Assembly (NCBI GenBank): GCA_030685215.1
Contig: JAUXQB010000147.1
Location: 1-39,113 of the forward strand
Source of the DNA: Actinomycetota bacterium
GTDB taxonomy: Bacteria; Actinomycetota; Acidimicrobiia; Acidimicrobiales; Ilumatobacteraceae
Direction: 5' to 3'
Length of the DNA: 39,113 bases
This document shows positions 27,010 to 35,106 of the stretch, in pieces; within the stretch, counting starts at the first letter, position 1, and every line of letters starts with the position of its first letter. The notes below the pieces were generated by a model, which worked only from the letters and a program-made list of their open reading frames with translations, made no database searches and was not told the DNA's origin. The position numbers were made by a program, and so were the translations under genes.

Positions 27010-27941
27010 TGCTGCTGTCGCGCGTGGCAGACAACCTCTACTGGGGTGCGCGCTACCTGGAGCGAGCGGAAGACACGGCGCGGGTGGTCCGCAACTTCAC
27101 CGAGCTCATCCTCGACCTGCCTCGCGGCGTGGCCTCGAGCTGGGAGCCGCTGCTGTCGGTGGCGGGCAGCCATGCCGAATACACGGCCTCGCACACGCGA
27201 GCGAGGGAGAGCGACATCGTCCGCTTCCTCGTGGCCGACTCGTCCAACGGTGGCAGCGTGGTGTCGAGCGTGGCGGCGGCCCGCGAGAACCTGCGCACCA
27301 CTCGCGAGATCCTGCCGCGTGAGGCGTGGCAGGCAGTGAACGACCTGTACCTGTTCACCAGCCGCGACACCGAGAGCGGCGTCGATCGCCGGTCGCGAGC
27401 GCGATACCTGGGCAGGGTGATCGCCGACTGTCAGCGCCTCGACGGCGTGCTGTCGGGCATGATGCGACGCGACCAGGCGTACGAGCTGTGGCGCCTCGGC
27501 CAGATGGTCGAGCGTGCCGACATGACCACGCGGGTGCTCGGCGTGCGTGCGGCATCGCTGCTCTCCACACCGCCCGACGCACACGACTACGACGAGGTGC
27601 AATGGATGGGCGTGCTGCGCAGCGTCACCGCGATGCAGATGTACCAGCGCTCGCAGCGCGGCCCCATCCAGGGCGCGTCGGTGGTGTCGTTCCTGCTGTT
27701 CGACCCCACGTTCCCGCGCTCTGTCGCGGGATGCGTGCAGCGCATCCGTTCGGCGCTCGGCCGGCTGCCGAACCCCGAGCTGACGCTGCCGGCGGTCGAC
27801 GCGATCGACGCGCTGCTCGAGACGCTGCCGTCGCAGGCCTCCGACGGGCGAGAGCTCGACCGCGCGATGGAGCGCGTGCAGGAAGCGCTCGCCGATCTCA
27901 ACGAGTGTGTGTACGACACGTTCGTGCGCGTGGTGGTCTGA
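27009..27941 (+). CDS. Alpha-E domain protein (DUF403)
   Basis: 310 residues, all helical, opening with the family signature LLSRVADNLYWGARYLERAEDTAR and containing YELWRLGQMVERADMTTR. Alpha-E proteins always accompany circularly permuted ATP-grasp ligases and are thought to help in peptide synthesis or transfer. The mechanism is not known. The ATG shares a base with the upstream stop (TGATG). Confidence 0.92.
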   Translation: MLLSRVADNLYWGARYLERAEDTARVVRNFTELILDLPRGVASSWEPLLSVAGSHAEYTASHTRARESDIVRFLVADSSNGGSVVSSVAAARENLRTTREILPREAWQAVNDLYLFTSRDTESGVDRRSRARYLGRVIADCQRLDGVLSGMMRRDQAYELWRLGQMVERADMTTRVLGVRAASLLSTPPDAHDYDEVQWMGVLRSVTAMQMYQRSQRGPIQGASVVSFLLFDPTFPRSVAGCVQRIRSALGRLPNPELTLPAVDAIDALLETLPSQASDGRELDRAMERVQEALADLNECVYDTFVRVVV

Positions 27942-27942
27942 G

Positions 27943-30246
27943 ATGAGCATGTCGCTCGAGTTCGAGCAGTACCGGGCGCCGGTGGGCGGCTACGACGAGG
28001 TCATCGGCTCCGACGGTGTCCCTCGTGCCGGGTGGAAGACGGTCGCCCGCGCGCTGGGGGCGCTCGACCCGGCGGTGCTGCTCGAACGTCAACGCCAGAC
28101 GAATCGACTGCTCGACGCGGAGGGCACGGGGCACCTCGTCCATGAGCTGACGCTCGCCACCGATCGGCACGGCCACTCCGCGGCCTCCCGATCGCAGAGC
28201 CACCCGTGGCGGCTCGACCCTGTGCCGTTCGTGCTCGAGTCAGCGGAGTTCGATCGCCTCGCGGCCGGTGCGCGTCAGCGCATGCGCGCCATCGAGGCGC
28301 TGCTGGTCGACTGCTACGGGCCGCGCCGACTCGTCGCCGAGGGCGTGCTGCCGCCATCGCTGCTGCACTCGTTGCACGGTTTCCGGCCGGCGCTCGGCAG
28401 CCCCGTCATCCAGCGCTGGCTCGTGCACTACGCGGTCGACCTCGCGCGCGACGCTGCCGGTGTCTGGCGTGTCGTGCAGGACCTCACCGACGCGCCCAGC
28501 GGGCTCGGCTACGCGCTGCTCGACCGTTCGGCGTTCGCCCGCGTGGTGCCCGACGCGGTGCGGGCGGTCGGTGCCGCGGCCATCGGCGATCACGCCGACC
28601 TGTTGCGCCGAGCGCTCACTGCTGCCGCGCCTGCCGGTCGCGCGAGTCCGCGCGTCGTGGTGCTCAGTGCGGGTCCAGCTGACCCCACGTACATCGAGCA
28701 CAGCTACCTGGCCACACGGCTCGGCATCCACCTCGTCGAGGGTGCCGATGTGGTGATGCGCGCGGGTCGGCTGTGGCTGCGCGTGCTCGATGGTTTGGAG
28801 CCGATCGACGTCGTCTATCGACGCATCGACGACCCACACCTCGACCCGCTCGAACCCGCTCACCACGGTGGCGGTGCGGGCGTGCCCGGGCTGGTGTGGG
28901 GGGCGCGTGCGGGCGGTGTGTCGCTCGCCAACGGCTATGGCAGCGGCGTCGCAGAATCGTGCGAGCTGGCCGCGCTGCTGCCCGACACCACGCAGGTGTT
29001 GCTGGGCGAGACGTTGCTGCTGCCCGCGCTCGAGCCGGGCCGGCCGTTGGCCACCTCGCCCGTGTTCGTGGCCGACGGCACCCAGCCGTTGGAGGCACGC
29101 CCGGTGGTGCTGCGGCTGCAGCTCACGTGCGTGGGCGGCGAGATCATGGTGATGCCGGGTGGCAACGGTCGCGTGTTGGCGCCTGGCGATCAACCCGGCA
29201 CGCCCACCTCGCAACTCGCCAAGGACGTGTGGGTGGTCGGTGGTCGTCCCGCGGCGCGGCCGCCCGTGGTGGCGGCACCGCAGGTCGACTTTGCCAGCTC
29301 GGTGCCCAAGCGGGTGGCCGACGCGCTCTACTGGCTCGGTCGTGCCGCCGAACGCGCGGAGGTCGCGGCGCGTGCCGCTCGTGTCGTCAGTGTCCAGCTC
29401 GACCAGGACCCGATGCTGCTCGCGCTCGCCGACGGCGCGTGGGGCGCGGCGACGTTCGCCATGCTGCGTGCCGCGCAGGGTGCGCCCTCGTCGTCGTTGC
29501 CGTCTGGACTTCCGCTCGGCGATGCGCTCAACGACGAGCTGGCTGCCACCACCGCCGCGGCCGCAGTGCAGCTCGCGTCGCTGGTGCAGGAGGCATCGTC
29601 GGTGCGCGAGTACCTCAGCACCACCACCGGTCGGGTGCTCGGCCGCCTCGCCCGCGCGCACGCGCAGATCGTCGACCAGCAGGCGCCCGCTGACGAGCTC
29701 GACATCGTGCTCGTCGACCTCGCCGCGCTCAGCGGCCTGGCGATGGAGAGCACCGTGCGTGGTCCGGCGTGGCGGTTCCTCGACCTCGGCCGCCGCATCG
29801 AACGATCGCTCGCGGTGCTCGGCTCGGTGGAAGCCGCGCTCGGCCTCGCCGTTCCACAGCTGGCCCTGCAGCCGGTGGCCGACGCCGTGTTGTCCGCGAA
29901 CGAGAGCCTGGTGGCGTACCGGCGCAGCTACCGCAGCGACGTCGACCTCGACGCCGTGCTCGAGCTGCTGCTGCGCGACGACGCCAACCCGCGCAGCTTG
30001 GCGTACCAGCTCGATCGTCTTCGCGAGCACGTCGCCGGTCTCGGCTGGGCCGACGGTGTGGCGCTCGTGCAGGCAGCCAGCGTCGAGTCGATCGCCGCTG
30101 TGCACTCCAACGCGGTCAACGGCCGGCGGGTGTCGCTCGATTCGTACGTGCTGGCCGTGCGTGCACCGTTGCTGCAGCTCGCCGACGCCATCGTGCATCG
30201 CTGGTTCGCGGACCCGGTGAACCCCACCATCGTGCGCGGGCAGTAG
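27943..30246 (+). CDS. ATP-grasp (degenerate) / alpha-E fusion protein
   Basis: 767 residues. The N-terminal 440 resemble the ATP-grasp protein two genes upstream, and from SSVPKRVADALYWLGRAAERAE onward it is an alpha-E domain. The ATP-grasp part looks impaired. The metal site LEDNLRVPSG reads VQDLTDAPSG, and the stretch carrying the LVVKPANESGGYG lysine motif is missing: between LLPALEPGRPL and ARPVVLRLQL there are about 60 fewer residues than in the paralogue. A regulatory or scaffold role is possible. ATG at 27943, one base after the preceding stop. Confidence 0.85.
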   Translation: MSMSLEFEQYRAPVGGYDEVIGSDGVPRAGWKTVARALGALDPAVLLERQRQTNRLLDAEGTGHLVHELTLATDRHGHSAASRSQSHPWRLDPVPFVLESAEFDRLAAGARQRMRAIEALLVDCYGPRRLVAEGVLPPSLLHSLHGFRPALGSPVIQRWLVHYAVDLARDAAGVWRVVQDLTDAPSGLGYALLDRSAFARVVPDAVRAVGAAAIGDHADLLRRALTAAAPAGRASPRVVVLSAGPADPTYIEHSYLATRLGIHLVEGADVVMRAGRLWLRVLDGLEPIDVVYRRIDDPHLDPLEPAHHGGGAGVPGLVWGARAGGVSLANGYGSGVAESCELAALLPDTTQVLLGETLLLPALEPGRPLATSPVFVADGTQPLEARPVVLRLQLTCVGGEIMVMPGGNGRVLAPGDQPGTPTSQLAKDVWVVGGRPAARPPVVAAPQVDFASSVPKRVADALYWLGRAAERAEVAARAARVVSVQLDQDPMLLALADGAWGAATFAMLRAAQGAPSSSLPSGLPLGDALNDELAATTAAAAVQLASLVQEASSVREYLSTTTGRVLGRLARAHAQIVDQQAPADELDIVLVDLAALSGLAMESTVRGPAWRFLDLGRRIERSLAVLGSVEAALGLAVPQLALQPVADAVLSANESLVAYRRSYRSDVDLDAVLELLLRDDANPRSLAYQLDRLREHVAGLGWADGVALVQAASVESIAAVHSNAVNGRRVSLDSYVLAVRAPLLQLADAIVHRWFADPVNPTIVRGQ

Positions 30247-30249
30247 CCG

Positions 30250-31128
30250 GTGTCCAGGTTCCGCGTCTCTCACCGCACCGAGTACCGATACGGGCAACCG
30301 ATGTCCGACGGGTTCACCACCGCGCACCTCTCGCCGCGACCCACGAACTGGCAGCAGGTGGTGTCGGTCGACCTGCGCATCGACCCGGAACCCGACGAAC
30401 TGGAGCACACGCTCGATCAGTTCGGCAACGCGGTCACGCAGTTCGCGGTGCACCGCCCGCACACGTCGCTGGTGGTGGATTCCACCATCGTCGTCGACGT
30501 CGAGGTGCCGCCGTTCTTCGACACCGATGTCACGTGGGAGTCCATCGCTGCCGAGGCTGCTGCCGCCGAGGGGTGGCTCGCCACGGAGGTGGGGCCGTAC
30601 CTCGCACACACGCCCCAGACGCCGGCGCTGCCCGAACTGGCGACGCTCACGGTGCCGGTGTTCACGCCGGGCCGCACCATCGCCGACGCCATCAGCGGGC
30701 TGTGCCAACGGATCTACGACGAGTTCCAGTACGACGCGGGTTTCAGCGACGTCACCACACCACTGGCCACCGTGCTCGCCGAACGGCGCGGTGTGTGCCA
30801 GGACTTCGCCCACGTGTCGGTGGCCGCGCTGCGCTCGGTCGGCGTGCCGGCCCGCTACGTGAGCGGGTACATCGAGACCGAGCCGCTGCCGGGTGAACCG
30901 AAGCTGGTCGGCGTCGACGCGTCGCACGCGTGGTGCTCGGCGTGGGCCGGTGCCAGCGGCGGTTGGGTCGACTTCGACCCCACCAACAACCAGATGCCGC
31001 CGCTGCGTCACCCCACCGTCGGCTGGGGCCGCGACTTCGACGACATCACCCCCGTGCGCGGCGTGGTGATCGGCCCCAGCGGCAGCCAGTCGCTGGTCGT
31101 GGCGGTCGACGTCACCGCCATCGACTGA
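30250..31128 (+). CDS. Transglutaminase-like cysteine protease family protein
   Basis: 292 residues. N-terminal beta region (FRVSHRTEYRYGQPM, bacterial transglutaminase-like N domain) followed by the papain-like core. Triad: Cys in RGVCQDFAHV (about 183), His in VDASHAWCSAW (about 227), Asp in WVDFDPTNNQMP (about 242). In this operon type it is thought to trim or transfer the peptide made by the ATP-grasp enzymes. GTG start, three bases after the fusion gene stop. No anbu-type proteasome gene is present, unlike many such operons. Confidence 0.92.
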   Translation: MSRFRVSHRTEYRYGQPMSDGFTTAHLSPRPTNWQQVVSVDLRIDPEPDELEHTLDQFGNAVTQFAVHRPHTSLVVDSTIVVDVEVPPFFDTDVTWESIAAEAAAAEGWLATEVGPYLAHTPQTPALPELATLTVPVFTPGRTIADAISGLCQRIYDEFQYDAGFSDVTTPLATVLAERRGVCQDFAHVSVAALRSVGVPARYVSGYIETEPLPGEPKLVGVDASHAWCSAWAGASGGWVDFDPTNNQMPPLRHPTVGWGRDFDDITPVRGVVIGPSGSQSLVVAVDVTAID

Positions 31129-31144
31129 CGCCGGCTCTGCTGCA

Positions 31145-31159
31145 TGGCAAACTCTGCCA
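31145..31159. promoter_or_regulatory. Operator-like dyad before parD
   Basis: TGGCA-n5-TGCCA lies 21 bp before the antitoxin start, overlapping the expected promoter (TATAGG at about 31167 may be its -10). ParD antitoxins repress their own operons through such sites. Confidence 0.5.
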
Positions 31160-31180
31160 AGACGATATAGGCTGAGCGCC

Positions 31181-31414
31181 ATGACGACGATGAACGTGTC
31201 GCTTCCCGAGGAGTTGAAGGAGTTCGTCGACACTCAGGTGGAGCGGAACGGTTACGGCTCGACGAGTGAGTTCGTTCGAGACCTCATTCGTCGGGAGCAG
31301 GACCGTCAACAGTTGCGCGGACTGCTGCTCGCCGGTGCATCGTCTCCATCTGGGCCGATCGCCGGCGACGAGTACTTTGCAGGTCTGCGAGCACGAGTCA
31401 ACTCGGCGGACTGA
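31181..31414 (+). CDS. parD: ParD-type ribbon-helix-helix antitoxin
   Basis: 77 residues. MNVSLPEELKEFVDTQVERNGYGSTSEFVRDLIRREQ is the ribbon-helix-helix DNA-binding part, and the C-terminal tail wraps the toxin. It neutralises the ParE toxin encoded 5 bp downstream and represses the operon. ATG at 31181. Confidence 0.92.
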   Translation: MTTMNVSLPEELKEFVDTQVERNGYGSTSEFVRDLIRREQDRQQLRGLLLAGASSPSGPIAGDEYFAGLRARVNSAD

Positions 31415-31419
31415 TCGCA

Positions 31420-31743
31420 GTGACCGAGCGCCGGGCGCAACTGCGCGCACGTGCAGCCGCCGACATCGACGATGCAATCGCCCACCTCCGCGACAACGCC
31501 GGTGATGAGGTCGCGCGAGCCTTCATCGACGCTCTCGAGAACGGGGTGAACCACATCACGCGATCGCCGAGTGTGGGCTCGCTGCGGTTCTCGTACGAGC
31601 TCGGCATTCCCGAGCTTCGTGCTCGGAGCATGAGGCGCTTCCCCTACGTGATCTTCTACATGCCTCCGGGCGATCACATCGACATCTGGCGCGTGTTGCA
31701 CACCCGTCGCGACATCCCAGGCACCTTCGCTCGCGACGAGTGA
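31420..31743 (+). CDS. parE: ParE/RelE-superfamily toxin
   Basis: 107 residues. AAADIDDAIAHLRDNAGDEVARAFIDALENGV and RARSMRRFPYVIFYMPPGDHIDIWRVLHTRRD match the ParE fold. ParE proteins poison DNA gyrase. GTG start at 31420. The pair sits between operons and next to a 39-bp palindromic element and an 18-bp dyad. Confidence 0.9.
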   Translation: MTERRAQLRARAAADIDDAIAHLRDNAGDEVARAFIDALENGVNHITRSPSVGSLRFSYELGIPELRARSMRRFPYVIFYMPPGDHIDIWRVLHTRRDIPGTFARDE

Positions 31744-31760
31744 CGCCCCGGCGTGGATGA

Positions 31761-31799
31761 TTGCGCGCTCGTTTTCGCTCAGCGATAGAAATCGCGCAA
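31761..31799. repeat. 39-bp palindromic intergenic element, copy B
   Basis: Arms TTGCGCG (31761-31767) and CGCGCAA (31793-31799) with a centre TCGCT-c-AGCGA. In reverse complement it matches copy A (15922-15960) at 32 of 39 positions. It lies 17 bp after the parE stop. Confidence 0.8.
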
Positions 31800-31823
31800 G
31801 GAGCCAGCGAAGGGCGGGTCGCC

Positions 31824-31841
31824 TGGGTTCAGCTGAACCCA
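31824..31841. promoter_or_regulatory. 18-bp perfect palindrome between parE and mraY-like gene
   Basis: TGGGTTCAGCTGAACCCA is self-complementary across all 18 bases, 86 bp before the transferase start at 31927. It may be an operator or, with the nearby 39-bp element, part of the parDE transcript end. Confidence 0.5.
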
Positions 31842-31926
31842 CGGGACCTTCGCCCCTTGCTCGTCGAGCTCGGTGCGACGAACCTCGGAGTGTGCATCGC
31901 TGTCGACTCGAGTGGCGGGCTGCGCA

Positions 31927-32982
31927 GTGATCGCGCTCTTCATCGCGGGCGCGATCGCGTTCTTCACCGCACTGATCGGCTCCGGCGTGCTCGCTCGCAC
32001 GCTGCGCGCCCGTGGGCGCAGTCAGCCGATCCTGGAACTGAACGCCGACAACATCGCGGTGCCGCAGCACCAGCACAAGGCCGGCACGCCGACGATGGGC
32101 GGGCTCGCCGTGCTCGCCGGAGCGCTCGCCGGCTACCTGCTCAGCCACATCCGCAAGGGTGTCGTGTTCTCCGACCAGACGCTCGTGATGTGGGTCGGTG
32201 TGCTGGCGATGGCGGGCATCGGTTTCGTCGACGACTTCATCAAGGTGCGGCTGAAGCGGAACCGCGGCGTGCTGTGGAAGTTGAAGGGCGTCATCACGTT
32301 GCTCGTCGCGATCGGCATCGCCGCCGCACTGGTGGCCACCAGCGACATCGACACGCGGCTGTCGTTCACCAACGCGGCCACGCCGGGTTGGGAGATGGGC
32401 CCGCTGCTGTGGGTGCTGTGGGCCGGGTGCATCATCTTCGCGACCACGAATGCCGTGAACATCACCGACGGGCTCGACGGCCTCGCGAGTGGTGCGGCGA
32501 TGTTCGGCTTCATCGCCTTCGGGGTGATCGCGTTCGTGGGCTTCCGCAACCCCGAGCAGTATCCGGCCATCGTCAATCCGTACGACCTCGCGGTGTTCGC
32601 GGTCGCCTTCGCCGGCGGGTGTGCGGGCTTCCTCTGGTGGAACGCCGCGCCCGCCCGCATCTTCATGGGCGACGTCGGCGCGCTGGGACTGGGCGCAGCG
32701 CTCGCATTGCTCGCGCTGGCGACCAACACGCAACTGCTGCTGCCGCTGCTGTGCGGTCTCAACGTGCTCGAGATCGGTTCGGTCGCCATCCAGATGGCCG
32801 TGTTCAAGGCGTCCGGCGGGCGGCGCAGAGTGTTCCGCCTCTCACCCGTGCACCACCACTTCGAGATGGTCGGCTGGCCGGAGACCACGGTGATCATCCG
32901 CTTCTGGCTCATCGCCGCGGCCCTCGTGATGGCGGGGATGGGCCTCTTCATCGCCGACTTCACGCGGCTCGTTGCGCCATGA
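31927..32982 (+). CDS. mraY: MraY-type phospho-N-acetylmuramoyl-pentapeptide transferase (isolated copy)
   Basis: 351-residue membrane enzyme with about 10 helices that transfers phospho-MurNAc-pentapeptide to undecaprenyl phosphate (lipid I). Every MraY motif is present: HQHKAGTPTMGG, GFVDDFIKV with the Asp pair, NAVNITDGLDGLA, FMGDVGALGLGA with the catalytic Asp, and SPVHHHFEMVGWPE. GTG 31927 is chosen because it matches the family N-terminus; ATG 31873 adds 18 polar residues. No murein-cluster genes (murE, murF, murD, ftsW) flank it, so it may be a second copy or a relocated gene. Confidence 0.88.
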   Translation: MIALFIAGAIAFFTALIGSGVLARTLRARGRSQPILELNADNIAVPQHQHKAGTPTMGGLAVLAGALAGYLLSHIRKGVVFSDQTLVMWVGVLAMAGIGFVDDFIKVRLKRNRGVLWKLKGVITLLVAIGIAAALVATSDIDTRLSFTNAATPGWEMGPLLWVLWAGCIIFATTNAVNITDGLDGLASGAAMFGFIAFGVIAFVGFRNPEQYPAIVNPYDLAVFAVAFAGGCAGFLWWNAAPARIFMGDVGALGLGAALALLALATNTQLLLPLLCGLNVLEIGSVAIQMAVFKASGGRRRVFRLSPVHHHFEMVGWPETTVIIRFWLIAAALVMAGMGLFIADFTRLVAP

Positions 32983-33038
32983 CGGTAGTGTCCGAAACCC
33001 GCTAGTCATCGCGCCGGCGACGCGCCACACTGATCTCC

Positions 33039-34472
33039 GTGATCCTCGACGACGACCAGTGCTACCGGGCCATCCAGAGCCGCGACTCGCGGTTCGACGG
33101 CTGGTTCGTGACGGCCGTGCGCACCACGCGCATCTACTGCCGTCCGTCGTGCCCTGCCATCACGCCCAAGCGCCAGAACGTCGAGTTCTTCCGCGCTGCT
33201 GCCACCGCTCAGGCCCGCGGATACCGAGCATGCAAGCGCTGCCGCCCCGACGCATCACCCGGTTCGCCGGAGTGGAACTCACGCGCCGACGTCGTTGGTC
33301 GCGCGATGCGCCTCATCGCCGACGGGCTCGTCGACCGTGAAGGTGTCGGTGGGCTCGCCACGCGCCTCGGCTACAGCGAGCGGCAGGTGAACCGGCTGCT
33401 CGTCGCAGAGGTCGGTTCGGGTCCGTTGGCGTTGGCGCGAGCGCAGCGTGCACAGACTGCCCGCATCCTCATCGAGACCACCACGCTGCCGATCACCGAA
33501 GTCGCGTTCGCCGCCGGCTTCCAGAGCGTGCGCCAGTTCAACGACACCGTCCGCGAGGTGTACGCCGCCAACCCCACCGACATGCGCACCGCGAAGGCGC
33601 CGAGTGCGGCCGCCGGTCCGCTCACCGTGCGCCTCGCGTGTCGCGAGCCGTTCGACGGCGATTCGCTGTTCGGCTTCCTGCACACCAGAGCCGTACCCGG
33701 CGTGGAGAGCGTCGACGGCAGCACCTACCGGCGCTCGCTGCGGCTCGCACGCGGGCTCGGCGTGGTCAGTGTCACGGTCAGCGGCGGCATCGTCTCGTGT
33801 GCGCTCACGCTGCAGGACGTCGGCGATGCGCAGGCTGCCGTGCAGCGCACCCGTCGCCTGCTCGATCTCGACTGCGACCCGGCATCCATCCACGACCACC
33901 TCGGTGCCGACCCGTTGCTCGCGCCGCTGCTGGAGAAGCGACCGGGGCTGCGCGCTCCCGGGCACCCCGACGGCACCGAACTGCTCGTGCGCGCCGTGCT
34001 CGGCCAGCAGGTCAGCGTGGCGGGCGCGCGCACGCTGGCGGCGCGGCTCGTGGCAGCACACGGCGAGCCGCTCGCCGAGCCGGTCGGCGGGGTCACTCAC
34101 GCGTTCCCGTCGGCGGCCACCATCGCCGGCCTCTGCCCCACCGACTTCGCGATGCCGCGAGCTCGCGGCGCGGCGCTCATCGAGGCGTGTGCGAAGGTGG
34201 CCGATGGCTCGCTCGTGCTCGACGCCGGCAGCGACCGATCGGAGGCCGTCGCCGCGCTGGAGGCGCTCCGCGGGATCGGTCCGTGGACCGCGGGCTACGT
34301 CGCCATGCGCGCCTTGGGCGACCCCGACGTCTTCCTTCCCACCGACCTCGGCGTGCGCCACGCGCTCGACGCACTCGGCGCAGACTCCACCCCTCGCGGC
34401 GCCGCCGCACTCGCCGAGGCCTGGCGGCCCTGGCGTTCGTACGCCCTGCACCACCTGTGGGCAAGCTTGTGA
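33039..34472 (+). CDS. Ada-AlkA fusion: methyl-phosphotriester sensor / 3-methyladenine DNA glycosylase
   Basis: 477 residues. N-terminal Ada zinc domain (CRPSCP then CKRCRP supply four Cys, the first methyl acceptor), an AraC-type helix-turn-helix (about 90-185), the AlkA N-terminal domain and an HhH-GPD glycosylase core (GQQVSVAGARTLAARLV, LRGIGPWTAGYVAMRALG) with the catalytic Asp in FLPTDLGVRHALD. It senses alkylated DNA, switches on repair genes, and removes damaged bases. This fusion is known in actinobacteria. GTG start at 33039. It is followed by the methyltransferase gene 12 bp on. Confidence 0.93.
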   Translation: MILDDDQCYRAIQSRDSRFDGWFVTAVRTTRIYCRPSCPAITPKRQNVEFFRAAATAQARGYRACKRCRPDASPGSPEWNSRADVVGRAMRLIADGLVDREGVGGLATRLGYSERQVNRLLVAEVGSGPLALARAQRAQTARILIETTTLPITEVAFAAGFQSVRQFNDTVREVYAANPTDMRTAKAPSAAAGPLTVRLACREPFDGDSLFGFLHTRAVPGVESVDGSTYRRSLRLARGLGVVSVTVSGGIVSCALTLQDVGDAQAAVQRTRRLLDLDCDPASIHDHLGADPLLAPLLEKRPGLRAPGHPDGTELLVRAVLGQQVSVAGARTLAARLVAAHGEPLAEPVGGVTHAFPSAATIAGLCPTDFAMPRARGAALIEACAKVADGSLVLDAGSDRSEAVAALEALRGIGPWTAGYVAMRALGDPDVFLPTDLGVRHALDALGADSTPRGAAALAEAWRPWRSYALHHLWASL

Positions 34473-34483
34473 AGGAGCACATC

Positions 34484-35026
34484 ATGAATCGACCCGACAC
34501 CACCTTCTCCGGCCTCGGCGACACGCAGGATCTCAGCTGCACCGTCGTCGACAGCCCGATCGGTGAGCTGACGCTCATCGCCGGCCCGCGTGGTCTGCGG
34601 GCCCTGCTGTGGCCGGGCGAGCACCCGGCAGCGCATTCGCTGCCGCAACCCGACGAAGGCGATCCGGCGGCAGGCGAGGTGCTGGCGGCCACGGTGCGGC
34701 AGTTGGAGGAGTACTTCGCCGGCGAGCGACAGGAGTTCGACGTGCCGCTCGATCCGGTGGGCACCGACTTCCAGCTGTCGGCGTGGCTCGAGCTGCGCCG
34801 CATCCCGTACGGCGCCACCATCTCCTACGGCGAGCAGGCCCGACGGCTGGGCGATGTGCGCAAGTCACGCGCCGTCGGCGGCGCGAACGGCCGCAACCCG
34901 ATCAGCATCATCGTGCCCTGCCACCGAGTGGTCGGCAGCGACGGCTCACTCACCGGGTTCGGCGGTGGCATCGAGAACAAGGCGTGGCTGTTGCGTCACG
35001 AGCAAGGCGCGCAGACCCTCCTCTGA
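34484..35026 (+). CDS. ogt: Methylated-DNA--protein-cysteine methyltransferase
   Basis: 180 residues. Suicide repair enzyme taking methyl from O6-methylguanine. The active-site motif is ISIIVPCHRVVGSDGSLTG, and the helix-turn-helix part is YGATISYGEQARRLGDVRKSRAVGGANGRNP. ATG 34484 has GAAGGAG six bases upstream. It lies 11 bp after ada-alkA, forming an adaptive-response operon. Confidence 0.95.
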   Translation: MNRPDTTFSGLGDTQDLSCTVVDSPIGELTLIAGPRGLRALLWPGEHPAAHSLPQPDEGDPAAGEVLAATVRQLEEYFAGERQEFDVPLDPVGTDFQLSAWLELRRIPYGATISYGEQARRLGDVRKSRAVGGANGRNPISIIVPCHRVVGSDGSLTGFGGGIENKAWLLRHEQGAQTLL

Positions 35027-35087
35027 CGTCCGCCGAGGACTTTGTGTCAAGACTCCCGAATCACAGGCCTGGCAGCGGTTCGACAGC

Positions 35088-35099
35088 CTTTACGTAAAG
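35088..35099. promoter_or_regulatory. CTTTACGTAAAG palindrome
   Basis: A perfect 12-bp AT-rich dyad in an otherwise GC-rich 80-bp gap between the convergent ogt gene and the minus-strand hypothetical gene. It may be a protein site or part of a terminator; nothing else stands out in 35027-35106. Confidence 0.4.
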
Positions 35100-35106
35100 C
35101 CGCGAG

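Noticed and set aside
28240-31233. 997-codon open frame on the minus strand across the ATP-grasp/alpha-E fusion and transglutaminase genes
   Set aside because: It spans two clear genes on the other strand and has no recognisable domain; long antisense frames are expected at this GC content.
31181-31841. Mobile element carrying the toxin-antitoxin pair
   Set aside because: No transposase, integrase or target-site duplication is visible; the repeat beside it also occurs elsewhere without toxin genes.
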